Assembly (NCBI GenBank): GCA_946402905.1
Contig: CAMIYC010000002.1
Coordinates: 83,605-147,604, forward strand
DNA from: an uncultured Prevotellaceae bacterium
GTDB taxonomy: Bacteria; Bacteroidota; Bacteroidia; Bacteroidales; Bacteroidaceae
Direction of reading: 5' to 3'
DNA length: 64,000 nt
Shown here: in pieces, positions 25,139 to 36,200 of the stretch
Layout: every line of letters begins with the position of its first letter
Position numbering within the stretch: the stretch's first letter is position 1
Made by a program: the position numbers and the translations under genes
Notes under the pieces: generated by a model
The model's database searches: none
Seen by the model: only the letters and a program-made list of their open reading frames with translations
What the model was told of the DNA's origin: nothing

Positions 25139-26347
25139 TTATGGTGTAACGTATTTGGGTGAGAAGAATTCTTTCTTGTTAGACTCGCGGGTCTGCACGA
25201 CAAGAGTGTCGTTGGTGGAGACGTGTACATCATTTTCGAGCACCCAGTCCACTTCCCGGCCGTTGACTGTCTTCTTGCCGATGACCCTACCTTTCTTGAA
25301 AGTCACATTATATGTCAGTCGCAGGATGTCGCGACTGACAGGCTCTCCGTTCAAGTTGCCCCAGCGATAGTCTTTGTATTCGGTCTTCTCTGTACCGTTT
25401 ACGATAAACTCTCCTGAGCCGGAAGAGATGGCTGTCTCGTCGGATCCGTCGTCGACGATGGTACACTTATTGCCGTCGAAGGAAAGGATGAGGTTGCAGT
25501 TTTGAGATGGCCTGATGCCGGCGTCGTCTTTGCCAATGCCGACGGCCACGGGGAATACACACTGCGTCATATTCTTGGTAATGATGCCGCAGATTTCGTC
25601 ATTCTGGTTGACGGGGTTCTCCTTGTAGTGGTCGATGTCGGAGTTGACCAGTGAGAAATCCTTTCTCACCACAGTCGTGCTGACCTCGTTTTCGGTCACG
25701 ATATCAGCACCTCGGCGAATATATTTGGCCTGCCAGGGGTTCATGTATTTCACGCAGTAGAGCACGTAGTCCTTCGCCAGTACATCCCAGTTCTCTGTGT
25801 TGGTGCGCGAAGGTGTGAGGCCTGAGCGCGGTGTGCCGGTAAGGATGTGGTCTATGCCTTGCGCGTTTCTCATCACAAGCGGTATGACGTATGTGTTCTC
25901 TACCGCCTTGGGGTCATTGAAGAAAGCATCGGTAAACTGCACTTCCACATAGCCTCTCATCTCTCCATTGTAGGGGATGGTATTGGATGAGAGTTTATAA
26001 TAGGCTGCCGGCATAGGTAGCACAGGTGTCGATGGATTTCCGCCGCCGTCCACAAACCAGAGGTTTTCGCATAGCGACTCGTCGACAGCGATATCGATAA
26101 ATGCCTTTCGCCCTCCGTATGCTCCACCCATGGTCGACCAGATGCGGCACTTGTGCTCGTTGTCGATGGTGTTGTCGTAGATATCGTTGCCAAGCACGAG
26201 TGTACGTACGGGGAACTGATATGCGAAGTAGGCTGTCGTGCCTCCTTCAAAGTCGGGGAATTCTTGGTCTGCGTTATAGCAAGAAGTATAAGCGAGGGTG
26301 AATGCTCCCAGTGCTGCTCCGTATACAAAATTCTTAAGTTTCATCAT
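25139..26347 (-). CDS. DUF1735/DUF5627-type PUL lipoprotein
   Basis: The 402-residue protein has a lipobox (A-Y-T-S-C). An N-terminal beta-sandwich of the DUF1735 (BT_3987) type contains A-Y-F-A-Y-Q-F-P-V-R-T-L-V-L-G. The C-terminal domain resembles DUF5627 (G-S-G-E-F-I-V-N-G ... Y-N-V-T-F-K-K-G). Such proteins bind glycans at the surface beside SusC/SusD. It lies between susD2 and the GH10-like gene, the place of XusE in xylan loci, with 9 bp to the next gene. Confidence 0.78.
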   Translation of the reverse strand: MMKLKNFVYGAALGAFTLAYTSCYNADQEFPDFEGGTTAYFAYQFPVRTLVLGNDIYDNTIDNEHKCRIWSTMGGAYGGRKAFIDIAVDESLCENLWFVDGGGNPSTPVLPMPAAYYKLSSNTIPYNGEMRGYVEVQFTDAFFNDPKAVENTYVIPLVMRNAQGIDHILTGTPRSGLTPSRTNTENWDVLAKDYVLYCVKYMNPWQAKYIRRGADIVTENEVSTTVVRKDFSLVNSDIDHYKENPVNQNDEICGIITKNMTQCVFPVAVGIGKDDAGIRPSQNCNLILSFDGNKCTIVDDGSDETAISSGSGEFIVNGTEKTEYKDYRWGNLNGEPVSRDILRLTYNVTFKKGRVIGKKTVNGREVDWVLENDVHVSTNDTLVVQTRESNKKEFFSPKYVTP

Positions 26348-26406
26348 TGTTATGGTTTACTGTTATAAAACCTTATATAATCTATACACTATATTCAATA
26401 ATACGC

Positions 26407-28242
26407 TTACCAACCCTTGTTTTGCAGGAGTTTGCTCCATTTGAGAGTTTCGCTCTTGGGGATGGGGCCGTACCACTGATAAGAGCTGTCAAACTGTCGT
26501 TGCTCTACTTCAAAGATGCGGTAGGTGAGTTCGTTGGTGTTATCGTTGAGCTTGATCTCCACACCCATGATAGGTTCGTTGAGTGGCAACATCCAGCGGC
26601 GCATGTCCCAGAAACGCTTATTCTCGAAGCAAAGCTCGAGTCGTCGCTCATTACGGATCAGGTCGGTCATCTTGGCCTGGTCGGCAGCACACTCGTCAAG
26701 ATAGGTGTCGCCTTCAGGGAGCGGCATGCCGATCTCGTTGGTGGCAAGGCCGGCGCGCTGGCGTATGGCTTTGATCACGTCGTAAGCGGTGAAGCCTACT
26801 CCTGTGGGGTCGCTGTTGGGTCCCCAGGCATCGTTGGCGGCTTCGGCGTAAGCCAGGAACATCTCTGTATAGCGTATGCGCGGGTAGATGTGCCACTGTT
26901 TGATCTCAGATTGGCTTCTGGCCGGGCTTACATCATCACGCAGCAGTTTTTTGAGGTAGTATCCTGTCCTCGTCGAAAAAGAAGGTGTGTTGTTGATGTG
27001 GTCTTGTTTCGTGCCTTCGTCGTAGTTGCCCGTGATGATGACCGACCTCCTGAATGTGGTGCCGTTGTAGAGGATATAGTCGCTCAGGCGCGGGTCGCGG
27101 TTGGTGTAGGGATCATTGGGGTCGTATCCGGAGTTGGCGTCGCTGATGGGACGTCCGTTGCGCATGGGGAATGCGTCGACGAGATTCTGAGATGGATTGA
27201 CGCGTCCTAAGCCATAGAGTGAGGGTGGGAAGTTGTCACTTTCCTGATCTGAGTTGTTATGTCCGTCGACACGGCTTTCACGCCACAGTATCTCGGGCAT
27301 CTCCGAGGCGCTGGGGCCTAATTTCGATGTGTTTTTATACCAGATGTTGCCTGTCGGGTCAAATCCTTCCAGTCCACCGATGCGCTTGAGCACATTGGCA
27401 CAGAGTGTAGCGGCTTCTGCCGAGGTCACCCCGCTCTGCTCGCGGAATGCCGGACTTGCTGCCAGGAGCGCAATCTGTGCCTTGACAGCCTCTGCGATTT
27501 TGCCTGACATGAGTCCGTTGGACCTGAGTCCGAACACGAGGTTGTAGCTGGAGTAATTGGCTCCGAGAGCTTTGTACTTAGCAGGAATCTCCTCATCGCT
27601 TTCGATGTCTTCATATTCTGCCGGGAGATAGAACATGGCGCTGTCGCAGTCGATGAAGCACTGTTTCACGCAGTCGGCAAAGGTGGCACGTGGCTGATTG
27701 TAGTCCGAGCTTCCGTCTTCGGGTGTTGTCAGCAGTGGCACTCCGTAGAGCACGCCGTCATCGGCATAACCTCCATGTGCCTGCAGCAAGTAGTAGTAGA
27801 GAAGTGCCCTGACTCCGTAGGCCTCACCTTTGAGTCTGTCGATAAACATTTTCTGTTTCGACTCTGCGCTTGGTGCCCACTTGGTCTTCTCCACGATGGT
27901 GAGAAACAGGTTGACATACTGGATGCCCCCCTTGCAGCGGTCCCATTGCGACATGGGGTTGTTGTCGGACCTCCATGTGCCGAAAGCAGCCATATTGAGA
28001 TATGTGCTGGTTAGCAGGTTGGTGACAGCGTCGTCGGTGGCGATGTCGGTTTGTGTGGTGCTCATATAAGGAAGACTTCCGTATCCGTACATCAGCAGTC
28101 CATGTGCATAGTCAGATTCCTCGGTCATGTCTTCCAGCTGCCGGAAGTTTCTTTTTGCGGGTTCAAACATGTCATCGCATGAGCAGAAAGCGAGCAGACC
28201 GATGAAACACAATATAATATGTCTTGTCTTCATTTTCTTCAT
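26407..28242 (-). CDS. SusD/RagB-family outer-membrane lipoprotein (second pair)
   Basis: The 611-residue protein has a lipobox (L-A-F-C-S-C-D-D-M-F). It shows the SusD plan: an early helical TPR region (Y-G-V-R-A-L-L-Y-Y-Y-L-L-Q), L-R-Y-T-E-M-F-L-A-Y-A-E-A-A-N-type helices late, and the closing R-N-E-R-R-L-E-L-C-F-E-N-K-R-F-W-D-M-R-R-W block. It should form the hinged lid over the SusC-type transporter encoded 21 bp upstream and bind the glycan substrate. Confidence 0.93.
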   Translation of the reverse strand: MKKMKTRHIILCFIGLLAFCSCDDMFEPAKRNFRQLEDMTEESDYAHGLLMYGYGSLPYMSTTQTDIATDDAVTNLLTSTYLNMAAFGTWRSDNNPMSQWDRCKGGIQYVNLFLTIVEKTKWAPSAESKQKMFIDRLKGEAYGVRALLYYYLLQAHGGYADDGVLYGVPLLTTPEDGSSDYNQPRATFADCVKQCFIDCDSAMFYLPAEYEDIESDEEIPAKYKALGANYSSYNLVFGLRSNGLMSGKIAEAVKAQIALLAASPAFREQSGVTSAEAATLCANVLKRIGGLEGFDPTGNIWYKNTSKLGPSASEMPEILWRESRVDGHNNSDQESDNFPPSLYGLGRVNPSQNLVDAFPMRNGRPISDANSGYDPNDPYTNRDPRLSDYILYNGTTFRRSVIITGNYDEGTKQDHINNTPSFSTRTGYYLKKLLRDDVSPARSQSEIKQWHIYPRIRYTEMFLAYAEAANDAWGPNSDPTGVGFTAYDVIKAIRQRAGLATNEIGMPLPEGDTYLDECAADQAKMTDLIRNERRLELCFENKRFWDMRRWMLPLNEPIMGVEIKLNDNTNELTYRIFEVEQRQFDSSYQWYGPIPKSETLKWSKLLQNKGW

Positions 28243-28263
28243 TTTTCTGATTACTGTCTTCTG

Positions 28264-31191
28264 TTAGAGGGTTACCTTGACACCGAGATTGTAGAAGCGG
28301 GTCTGTGGTGCATAGCCTACGCTTGTCTCCATCAGCTTGCGCTCCTTGGAAATGGTGAGCAGGTCGTTGCCGTTGATATAAACAGAGAGTGCCTTCACCC
28401 ACTTGCCGGTGAACATGTCGCTCGGGAAGTCGTATGTGAGCTGTATCTTGCGGATGTTGAAACGGTCGGTGCTGTAGATCCAGAAAGTGGAGGCTGCACT
28501 GTTGTTGCCCGACCTTCCGATAGAAAGGCGAGGATGCGTGGCCACGTCGGCAGTGGCAGGGGTCCACCGACCGCGTACGTTGACGGAGTACTTGTCGTTT
28601 TCGCACATGTAGTAATAACTGTTGTTTTTCATCCCGTAGGCTCCCCACTGGCCGTTGCCCAGTGCGAAGAGGGTGAAATTCTTGTATTTCAGTGTGAGGT
28701 TGACTCCCAGTGTGAGTGGTGCGCCGTATGTGCCGCTCTTGCCAAGGTCGACCATATCCTTGTCGTCGAGGCTGCCGTCGTGGTTCATGTCCTCATACTT
28801 CAGGTCGCCGGGCTGTATCGTACCTCCAATATTAGGTTTGGGCAGGTCGGGCTTGATTTCATACTTGGTTTTTCCTTCTTTGGTGGTGCTCACATTGAAG
28901 TCGTCGGCGGTGTAGAAGCCCAGGCATTTATATCCCCGGATAGCGTCGAGTGTATGCCCCTCTACTTTTTGGTATTCCAGTCCCTCTTGCACCAGCTCAT
29001 CATATTTGGTATACTTGGTGGTGAGGTAGGTGCCGACCACACCGAGTGTGGCGTGTACTTTACCGAACTGTTTCTGCGCTGTCACGCTGAAGTCAAGGCC
29101 TTTGCGGTTCTGTACGTTGTTGTTGATAGCCGGCATGAAGGTTCCATTGTTGAGTCCGCTCTGCAAATGGGAGGGGAATGTCGTGAGGCTTTTTACGATA
29201 ATGCCGTCCAGGTCGGTGTTGAAGAAGGTGATGTCGGCACTGATGAGCTTTTTGAAAAGCGAGGTGCGGAGGCTTACCGAGTATTCCTTCCGATGAATGA
29301 AGTCGAGGGCCGGGTTGCTGCCTATCTGTGAGTTGGTGAGGTTGACACTCGTTCCATTATTCCATGAGAAACCGCTTCCACCTTGTGTCCAGAGTGGTGC
29401 ATAGAGGTAGAAGGTCTCATCTTTCAGGTATACGTCCATATCCTCGTTGAGGTTGCTGTAGGAGGCGCTGATCATGAGGTCGTCGACGAAGCTCCCTTGG
29501 AGGAAATTCTCCCTGGCCAGGTTCCAGCCGATGGTGAAAGATGGCGAGATGGCTTCGCGATGGCCTTTTGGCAACCGTGCGGAATGCACGCCGGCCATCG
29601 ACATGTCGGCAAAGTAGCGTCCCATATAGTCGTATCCGGCCTGCAGGCCTAAGTTGGCATTGGCATAGCGGTGATATTCTCCGCTTCTTGTGGTGGTGAA
29701 CATGTTGGCGAGCAGCATGCCGGTCACGTGGTGCTTGCCTGCGAAGGTGTGTTCGTAGTCGAAGTGTCCGTTCCAGCTGATGGTCTGTCGATAGGTAGAG
29801 TTGGACATAGCCATGTGTCCCCTTACGATTTCATCGCCCTGCTGGGTGAGTGCTACGATGGCGTCCTTTGAGTTGTAATTACTCCATGTGGGGATGAACA
29901 CAGCGTATTGGTTGTCGTACGACAGGCTGTAGCCAGCGGCATAGTCGATAGAGAACAAGGTCTTGAACGACAGTCCCCTTACAAATTTATTCATGTCGTA
30001 GATGATGCCCGCATCAAACTGGAATTGTCTGCTGACATCTCTTGTCCTTCCTCCGAAATAGCAGTCGGCGATGACGTTGCTTTGAGTGGTGATGGTACCT
30101 CCGGGGAAATATTTCCCGTCGAGCAGGTTGAGTGATTTGCCCAGGATGGCAAGTGCCTTTGAGGCGTTAGGGTCTACCATGTCGATCGAGATCAGCGGTG
30201 CTGCGTTTTCAGGGAAGTTGGGCCTTGCTGTTGCGGCCTGTGCCCAGAAGTCGCCCTTGTTTTTGTTGGCGTTGTAGAAGGTGGCACTGGCGTTGGCAAA
30301 GCCTTTGATGAGCTTGTTGACGACCAGGTCGACGTTGCCTCTCACGCTGAAGCGGTCGGTGTAGTTGTCCTTTCCCAGTCCGAAGTTGATGAGGTCTTCG
30401 CTACGGTAGTAATTGATGTTGGTGTAGAAGTGTGCCCGGGTGCCGCCGCCCTGTATTTCCAGCGTGCCTTCAGAGCGGTTGTACACCTTGCGTACATACT
30501 CGTCTGAATAGTAGTTGACGTTGGGGTAGCGGTATGGGTTCAGCCCGGATGCATGGTTGTAGATGTCCATCTGTGTATACCTCGGATCCTGTCCGTCGTT
30601 GACGCAGGCTTCATTGTAGAGCGTCATGTACTCAGCCGAGCCAAGATATTCGGGGAATGCCTTGGCCACGTGGAAGCCGGTGTTGGCGTTGGCAGTGATC
30701 TGCAGCCCGTCGACCTTGCCACGCTTGGTGGTGATGAGGATTGCTCCCTTGGCGGCCTTTGCTCCATAGAGCACTACGGCCTGTGCACCCTTGAGGAAGG
30801 TGACCTGCTCGATTTCCGATGGAAGTACATTATTGGACGGCCTCTTCACACCGTCGATGATGACGAGCGGCAGGTTGCTGTTGTCGTTGTTGTCAAGGCG
30901 GTCGTTGTCCATACCCCAGAGGTTGTTGCCGTTCCATCCTCCCACCAGCGCATACATGTCTTCAAGACTGCCCATGGTATAGTCTTTCTTCTGCAGTTCT
31001 TCCATGTCAACATACGAGATGCCTCCGAGCAGATGGTCGGGGTCTTTGTCGCGGAAAGCGATATGGACTTTCTTTTTCACCACGACGGAGTCGGCGTTGT
31101 CGTTGTTCTCGTCAGCAACCTGGGCGTTGGCTGTCATAGGCGCAACAGCAAACGTGGCAAAGAGAAATATGGTTGTTTTTATATTTTTCAT
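28264..31191 (-). CDS. SusC/RagA-family TonB-dependent transporter lacking the regulatory-like domain (second pair)
   Basis: The ATG at 31191 gives a classical signal peptide (M-K-N-I-K-T-T-I-F-L-F ... A-N-A-Q); the frame upstream starts only at TTG. The 975-residue protein has a SusC plug with V-I-I-D-G-V-K-R-P, L-K-G-A-Q-A-V-V-L-Y-G and G-A-I-L-I-T-T-K-R-G, then a 22-strand-type barrel ending on L-G-V-K-V-T-L. Unlike the first SusC of this locus it lacks the N-terminal carboxypeptidase-regulatory-like domain, and no E-E-V-V-V-V-G-Y-G TonB box was seen. It imports oligosaccharides with the SusD encoded next. Confidence 0.9.
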   Translation of the reverse strand: MKNIKTTIFLFATFAVAPMTANAQVADENNDNADSVVVKKKVHIAFRDKDPDHLLGGISYVDMEELQKKDYTMGSLEDMYALVGGWNGNNLWGMDNDRLDNNDNSNLPLVIIDGVKRPSNNVLPSEIEQVTFLKGAQAVVLYGAKAAKGAILITTKRGKVDGLQITANANTGFHVAKAFPEYLGSAEYMTLYNEACVNDGQDPRYTQMDIYNHASGLNPYRYPNVNYYSDEYVRKVYNRSEGTLEIQGGGTRAHFYTNINYYRSEDLINFGLGKDNYTDRFSVRGNVDLVVNKLIKGFANASATFYNANKNKGDFWAQAATARPNFPENAAPLISIDMVDPNASKALAILGKSLNLLDGKYFPGGTITTQSNVIADCYFGGRTRDVSRQFQFDAGIIYDMNKFVRGLSFKTLFSIDYAAGYSLSYDNQYAVFIPTWSNYNSKDAIVALTQQGDEIVRGHMAMSNSTYRQTISWNGHFDYEHTFAGKHHVTGMLLANMFTTTRSGEYHRYANANLGLQAGYDYMGRYFADMSMAGVHSARLPKGHREAISPSFTIGWNLARENFLQGSFVDDLMISASYSNLNEDMDVYLKDETFYLYAPLWTQGGSGFSWNNGTSVNLTNSQIGSNPALDFIHRKEYSVSLRTSLFKKLISADITFFNTDLDGIIVKSLTTFPSHLQSGLNNGTFMPAINNNVQNRKGLDFSVTAQKQFGKVHATLGVVGTYLTTKYTKYDELVQEGLEYQKVEGHTLDAIRGYKCLGFYTADDFNVSTTKEGKTKYEIKPDLPKPNIGGTIQPGDLKYEDMNHDGSLDDKDMVDLGKSGTYGAPLTLGVNLTLKYKNFTLFALGNGQWGAYGMKNNSYYYMCENDKYSVNVRGRWTPATADVATHPRLSIGRSGNNSAASTFWIYSTDRFNIRKIQLTYDFPSDMFTGKWVKALSVYINGNDLLTISKERKLMETSVGYAPQTRFYNLGVKVTL

Positions 31192-31228
31192 AAAATTGTG
31201 CATTTTCAATTTTCCATTTTCAGTTGTC

Positions 31229-33262
31229 TTACCATCCCGGATTCTGTTTATATCCCTCGTAGAGATAAATGTCCTTGTCGGGAAGTGGGAACCAGTAGTG
31301 CTTTGCTTCGAAATTACGTTTGATCAGTTCTTCTTTGTGGAAGTTTCCGATCCTTGCGTCCTTGGGGTCGTGTGTTTTGAACCAGTCGGCAGTCTCGAGG
31401 CGCTCAAACTCATGAGAGTATTTGACCGTGTATGGAGGCTCTGTCAGGAGAAGCCATCTCTGCAGGTCGCACCAGCGGAATCCCTCGAAGGAGAGCTCCA
31501 CGGCACGCTCACGTCTCACCTCGTCGATGAAGTGCTGCTTGGTGTCGCGTAGGTTGGCAGGCACGTGCTCCATGGGATAGTCTGACGAGTTGACGCGGTC
31601 GTGGAGTGCGTTGATGGCATCGACGGCCGAGAGCGTGATGCAGTATTCCGGTCTTTGTGTCAGCTCTGACACGCCGTTGGCGACGACTGCTTGTGCCTCG
31701 GCGTACATCAGGTAAACGTCGGCCAGTCGCATATAGGGCAGGTAGCTTTGGAATGCATGGTCGTAGTCATACCATTTGTCACCCTCGTTACACTGGTGGG
31801 GTATGAGTTTCTGTATGAAATAGCCCGTGCTGCTTCCGTCGGCTATGGAGCGCATGGCACCGCCGGTGTACAGGTCGCAATACTCGAGCTTTTTCTGGTC
31901 GGCGTTTAATGCGTCGGTGCTGAGCACATAGTGGAAACCGTCGAAGATGATGTCGTGATAGAATCGCGGGTCGCGGTTTTTATAGGGGTGCTCGGGATCC
32001 CAGCCCGATTCCGGGTTGAGCACATATTCGCCGTTGCGCACCAGGTAGATGGGCTGTCCGTTGGCCATTCCATACTGGTCGATCACGTTGGCTGTGGGGT
32101 GATGGATGATTTTGTCGTGTGCCACCAGACCAGCCACTTTGGGGCCGAAAATCTTCGAGCAGTTCCAGTTGGCGGAGTTGACGCCCGGATAGGCTCCTCG
32201 GAAGATGGCCTCCGTAGAGCCAGGCATGAGCCAGCTCTGCCTGTGGGTATAGAATATATCCGAGTAGTTGCTATCTGAATTGTCGTCCCTGGTGTGATTG
32301 TATATGTCGGAATACTTATACTCTGCCAGTTTGTAGCTGACGGCGCCTCTGTTGACCAGGTCGAGGGCTTTGCCCAGGGCTTCGGCAGCTTTTCTGCAGT
32401 ATGCCACGTCATAATCGTAGGTCTTGCCGTTGGAGCTTGCTCCTAAGAGCTGGGCGTTGCCTCCGTCCTTGGTTTTCTCAAACTCTTTCATGAGCGGTGA
32501 TCCGGCCCAGAGATAGCATTTGCCCAGATAGCAGAGAGCCATGAAACCATTGACGCGCAAGTCGTTCTTGCTAATGGTCTGCATACCGGCCAGTGTCATG
32601 TCCCATCCTGTCGGGTCGAGTGGGAGCAGCTTATAGGCTCTTTCGAAGTCCTCTGCGCATCGGTCGGCGCATTCCTGGAATGAAAGTCGCGGAAGCTCTG
32701 GTATGCTTGTGGCCTCAAAAGCCTGGTCGATGTAGGGCATTCCTCCGAAATAGCACATCAACTCGAAATGCCACCATGCGCGGAAGAAGTACATCTGTCC
32801 GAGGAGCAGGTCGCGCTCTTCGTCTGTCCCGACAAGCGACTTGATGTTTTCTATACCCATATTGCACTTACGGATGCAGTACCAGGAGTTGTCCCAGAGA
32901 GACTGCACCCTGCCGTTATAGTTGTTGCCTTTCAGCCAGCACTGGTTGTTTTGCATCCAGTTGCGGTAGTTGCCGAGGTCTACCTGATGGTCCATGTGTG
33001 CATAGCCTTCCGGGTTGTGTACGGCATCGTCACCGAAATTCCATGCGGTACAGTAGTTGACTTTCTCCTTATCGGGGATCAGATTGTATATTTCCTCGAT
33101 ATACCCCTGGAAATTGCGGTAGTTTTTGAATGCCTCATCCTGTGCCACGATAGACTCCGGATCCTTGTCGAGCCAGTCGGAACAGGAGGTGAGTGAAGCT
33201 GCGCCTGCCATGATGAGCAGTGAGCCACACAAAATGGTTTTGATGTTATGATAGTATTTCAT
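31229..33262 (-). CDS. SusD/RagB-family outer-membrane lipoprotein (first pair)
   Basis: The ATG at 33262 (M-K-Y-Y-H-N-I-K-T-I-L) is preferred to a TTG 12 bp upstream and gives 677 residues. It has a lipobox L-T-S-C-S-D-W-L-D-K-D-P, a SusD hallmark. TPR-like helices (Y-F-F-R-A-W-W-H-F-E-L-M) and the late R-R-E-R-A-V-E-L-S-F-E-G-F-R-W-C-D-L-Q-R block follow. It lies 12 bp after the susC1 stop and pairs with that transporter. Confidence 0.93.
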   Translation of the reverse strand: MKYYHNIKTILCGSLLIMAGAASLTSCSDWLDKDPESIVAQDEAFKNYRNFQGYIEEIYNLIPDKEKVNYCTAWNFGDDAVHNPEGYAHMDHQVDLGNYRNWMQNNQCWLKGNNYNGRVQSLWDNSWYCIRKCNMGIENIKSLVGTDEERDLLLGQMYFFRAWWHFELMCYFGGMPYIDQAFEATSIPELPRLSFQECADRCAEDFERAYKLLPLDPTGWDMTLAGMQTISKNDLRVNGFMALCYLGKCYLWAGSPLMKEFEKTKDGGNAQLLGASSNGKTYDYDVAYCRKAAEALGKALDLVNRGAVSYKLAEYKYSDIYNHTRDDNSDSNYSDIFYTHRQSWLMPGSTEAIFRGAYPGVNSANWNCSKIFGPKVAGLVAHDKIIHHPTANVIDQYGMANGQPIYLVRNGEYVLNPESGWDPEHPYKNRDPRFYHDIIFDGFHYVLSTDALNADQKKLEYCDLYTGGAMRSIADGSSTGYFIQKLIPHQCNEGDKWYDYDHAFQSYLPYMRLADVYLMYAEAQAVVANGVSELTQRPEYCITLSAVDAINALHDRVNSSDYPMEHVPANLRDTKQHFIDEVRRERAVELSFEGFRWCDLQRWLLLTEPPYTVKYSHEFERLETADWFKTHDPKDARIGNFHKEELIKRNFEAKHYWFPLPDKDIYLYEGYKQNPGW

Positions 33263-33274
33263 ATAATAATGCAA

Positions 33275-36200
33275 TTATAGGTAAAGCTTAAAACCGATGT
33301 TATAACGCCTGACAGTGGGGTAAGCACCTCCGCCGCCGCTCCATCCGTAGTTGCTCTCACGGTCGTCGGGCATCTTGGTGATGAGGAAGAGGTTGTTGGC
33401 ATTGAGGTAAATCTTGAGGCTTGTGAAGCCCAGATTCTTGATCCATCCCTTTGTCCATGTGTAAGCGACCTCCACGTTTTTCAGTCGGAAGTAGGAGCCG
33501 TCGAAGAGGAATTGTGTGCCGTTGTTGTAGGACACCTGTGTGTTGAATCTCGGTACGACCACCTTTCCTGTGCCGTCTGCCGGATTCCACCATTTCCCAT
33601 TGTCGTATACGGTGAGGAGCTGATCGGGGAAGGAGGTGAGGGTCACGTCGCGTGTGACGCCTGTCACACCGTACATCTGCGCAAACATGCTCCATCCTTT
33701 CCACTCCCATCCTACAGTGGCGTTGTAGGTGTGCTCCGGTGTGCCGGTGTATCCGTAAGGAGCCTGGTCGTTGGTCTCATCTACTTTGCCGTCACCATTG
33801 AAGTCTACGATGTAATGGTCGCCGATGAGCACCTGGCTGTCGTTTGACTCGCGTTCAGGCACGCTATAAAGTTCATCGTAGTTGCCGATAAATCCATTGT
33901 CGATGAATGAGGTATACTGCCCCTGCGAATAGCCCTGTGCCTTGCGGTACGACGGTATCAACGCGGGGTCGTCTTTCAGCTTGATGATGTTGTGGGCGTA
34001 GGTGTAGTTGGCGTTGGTCCAGAAGCGCATGCCGTTTTTGAGCACCTTGTTGAAGCGCACTTCGAATTCGAAACCGGTGTTTTTGATCTTACCCTTGTTG
34101 ATGTCCGGTGTCTTGGCCGCACCATAGTAGGAGGGTACCGATCGGTCGCTTCCGAAAATGAAGATGTCGTATCGGTCGTCGCGGAACCAGTCGAAGCTAC
34201 CTGCGAACATGCCACCGAGGATGGCATAGTCAAAGCCGAGGTTTTTCTTGGATACGGTGGCCCAGCGGAGGTCGGGCATGGCTACGCTTGCTTCCTTATA
34301 TCCTGTGAAGATGCTTTGGGAGTTGTCGATGTTCATGGTGAAGGGTCCTATCACTTGCCAGTTGGTGAGGTATGCCCAGCGGTCTCCCGCGCTGTCGTCA
34401 CCAATCTCGCCGATAGATCCGCGGATTTTGAACATGTCGATGATGCGCTTCTCTTTGAGTCTTCTCATAAATTTCTCTTCCGAGAGCATCCATCCTGCTG
34501 CTCCTGAGCAGAAGAAGGCGAAGCGGTTGTCGGGGGAGAATTTCTGTGAGCCGTTGTATGCACCGTTGAACTCGGCGAAGTACTTGTCCATCAGGTCGTA
34601 TGTGGTACGAAACACCCAGTCTTCACGTTTGAACTCAAGGTCGGCGTTGCCGGCGTTGATGCGTCTCTTCCAGTTGCCCATCACTGTGATGTTGTGTACG
34701 CCGAATTCGCGCCCCCAGAAGAGCTGTAGCGACATTTCGGTAGCACGGCTTGTGGAACTGACTCTACCTGCCTGATGCTCCCAGTCGCGTTTTTCGAAGA
34801 AGTCGAAGCCTGTAGTCGCGAAGATTTCGTTCTCAAAAAGCAGTTGTCCGTCTTCAGGCTTGATGTAGGCCGTGTTGTTGACGTGGCCGCCACCTCCGTT
34901 GGGTCCGTTGGCTATACCTCGGTTCCCCTCTCTGAATTCATTGTCCCATGAGATGGTACCGCGTGCGATGAGTCCCTTGGTCACGAAATCGAGGTTTTGC
35001 TCCAGTGAGAAGTCAGTGAAAATACGGGTGATGGTGCCCAGTTCATATCCCGATGTGGCCACGTTCATGGGCGAGTTGGCCATGTTGGAGGCTGCCAGCC
35101 TGGAGTATCCCCATGCACCGTTGGCAAATCTTACAGGATAGACGTTGGGTGGCATGCGGTATGCTCCGGCCCATTGTTGCTGCTGGAAGAACTCTCCGCT
35201 GTTACCATAATAATAGCGTGGTGTCTTCTGCTGGGCATTGGAGCCTGCGAGGTTGACCCTGAACTGTGTGGTCTTCGTGATCTGGAAGTCGAGGTTGGAG
35301 CGCACATTCAAGCGGTTGTAAGAATATCCGCCCTCGTAGCCCTGGTGGTTGTCCCAGATCCTGGTCATGTCGCCTTCGTTCTGGAAGTCGAATGCCACGA
35401 AATATTTCACGAATTTGGTACCACCAGACAGATTGATGTTGGTATTATAAGATAAGGTGAAGTCTTTGAACATCTCTTCCTGCCAGTCGATGTTAGGATA
35501 ACGCTCAGCCTGACTATAGTCGCCCAGGTAGTCTCCGTATGCGTTGTAGTTGGGCTTCACTGTATAGTCCTGGTTGCGGAAGTTGTCGATGAAGGTTTGT
35601 GGGCGATAGTAAGCCCATGAGGCTGCACCGCCGAGGGCAAGCTCATGCTCGATGGCCTGGTTGCGCAGCATGTAGCCGTCGTACGAGTCATATTTACGGG
35701 GCAGTTTCGACACCGCCTTGAGCGTGGCGTTGAATCCTACGTCGATTCTTGCCTTGCCTTCCACACCGCGCTTGGTGGTGATGAGGATCACACCGTTGGC
35801 ACCCTCCACACCGTATACGGCAGTGGCAGATGCGTCTTTGAGCACAGAGATGGTTGCAACGGATGTGATATCGACAGACTTGATCTCACGCTTGACGCCA
35901 TCGACAAGGATGAGAGGCTGGGCGTCTTGGTTCCATGCAGCCGCGCCGCGGATGTAGATACGGGGGTCTTCCTCGCCAGGCTGTCCTGTGGATGCGATGG
36001 TGGCGATACCTGGCAGGTTACCAGTCAGGGCCGCGCTGACACTTCCGATACCTGCGGAACGTTCAAGCACTTCGCCCGTGGTCTGGGTGATAGCTCCCAC
36101 CACAGAGGCTTTCTTTTGCTGACCGTATCCCACAACCACGACTTCTTCCAACTGGTTGTCTTCTTCAAGCGCAACCTGGATGTTTCGCTGTTTTCCGACT

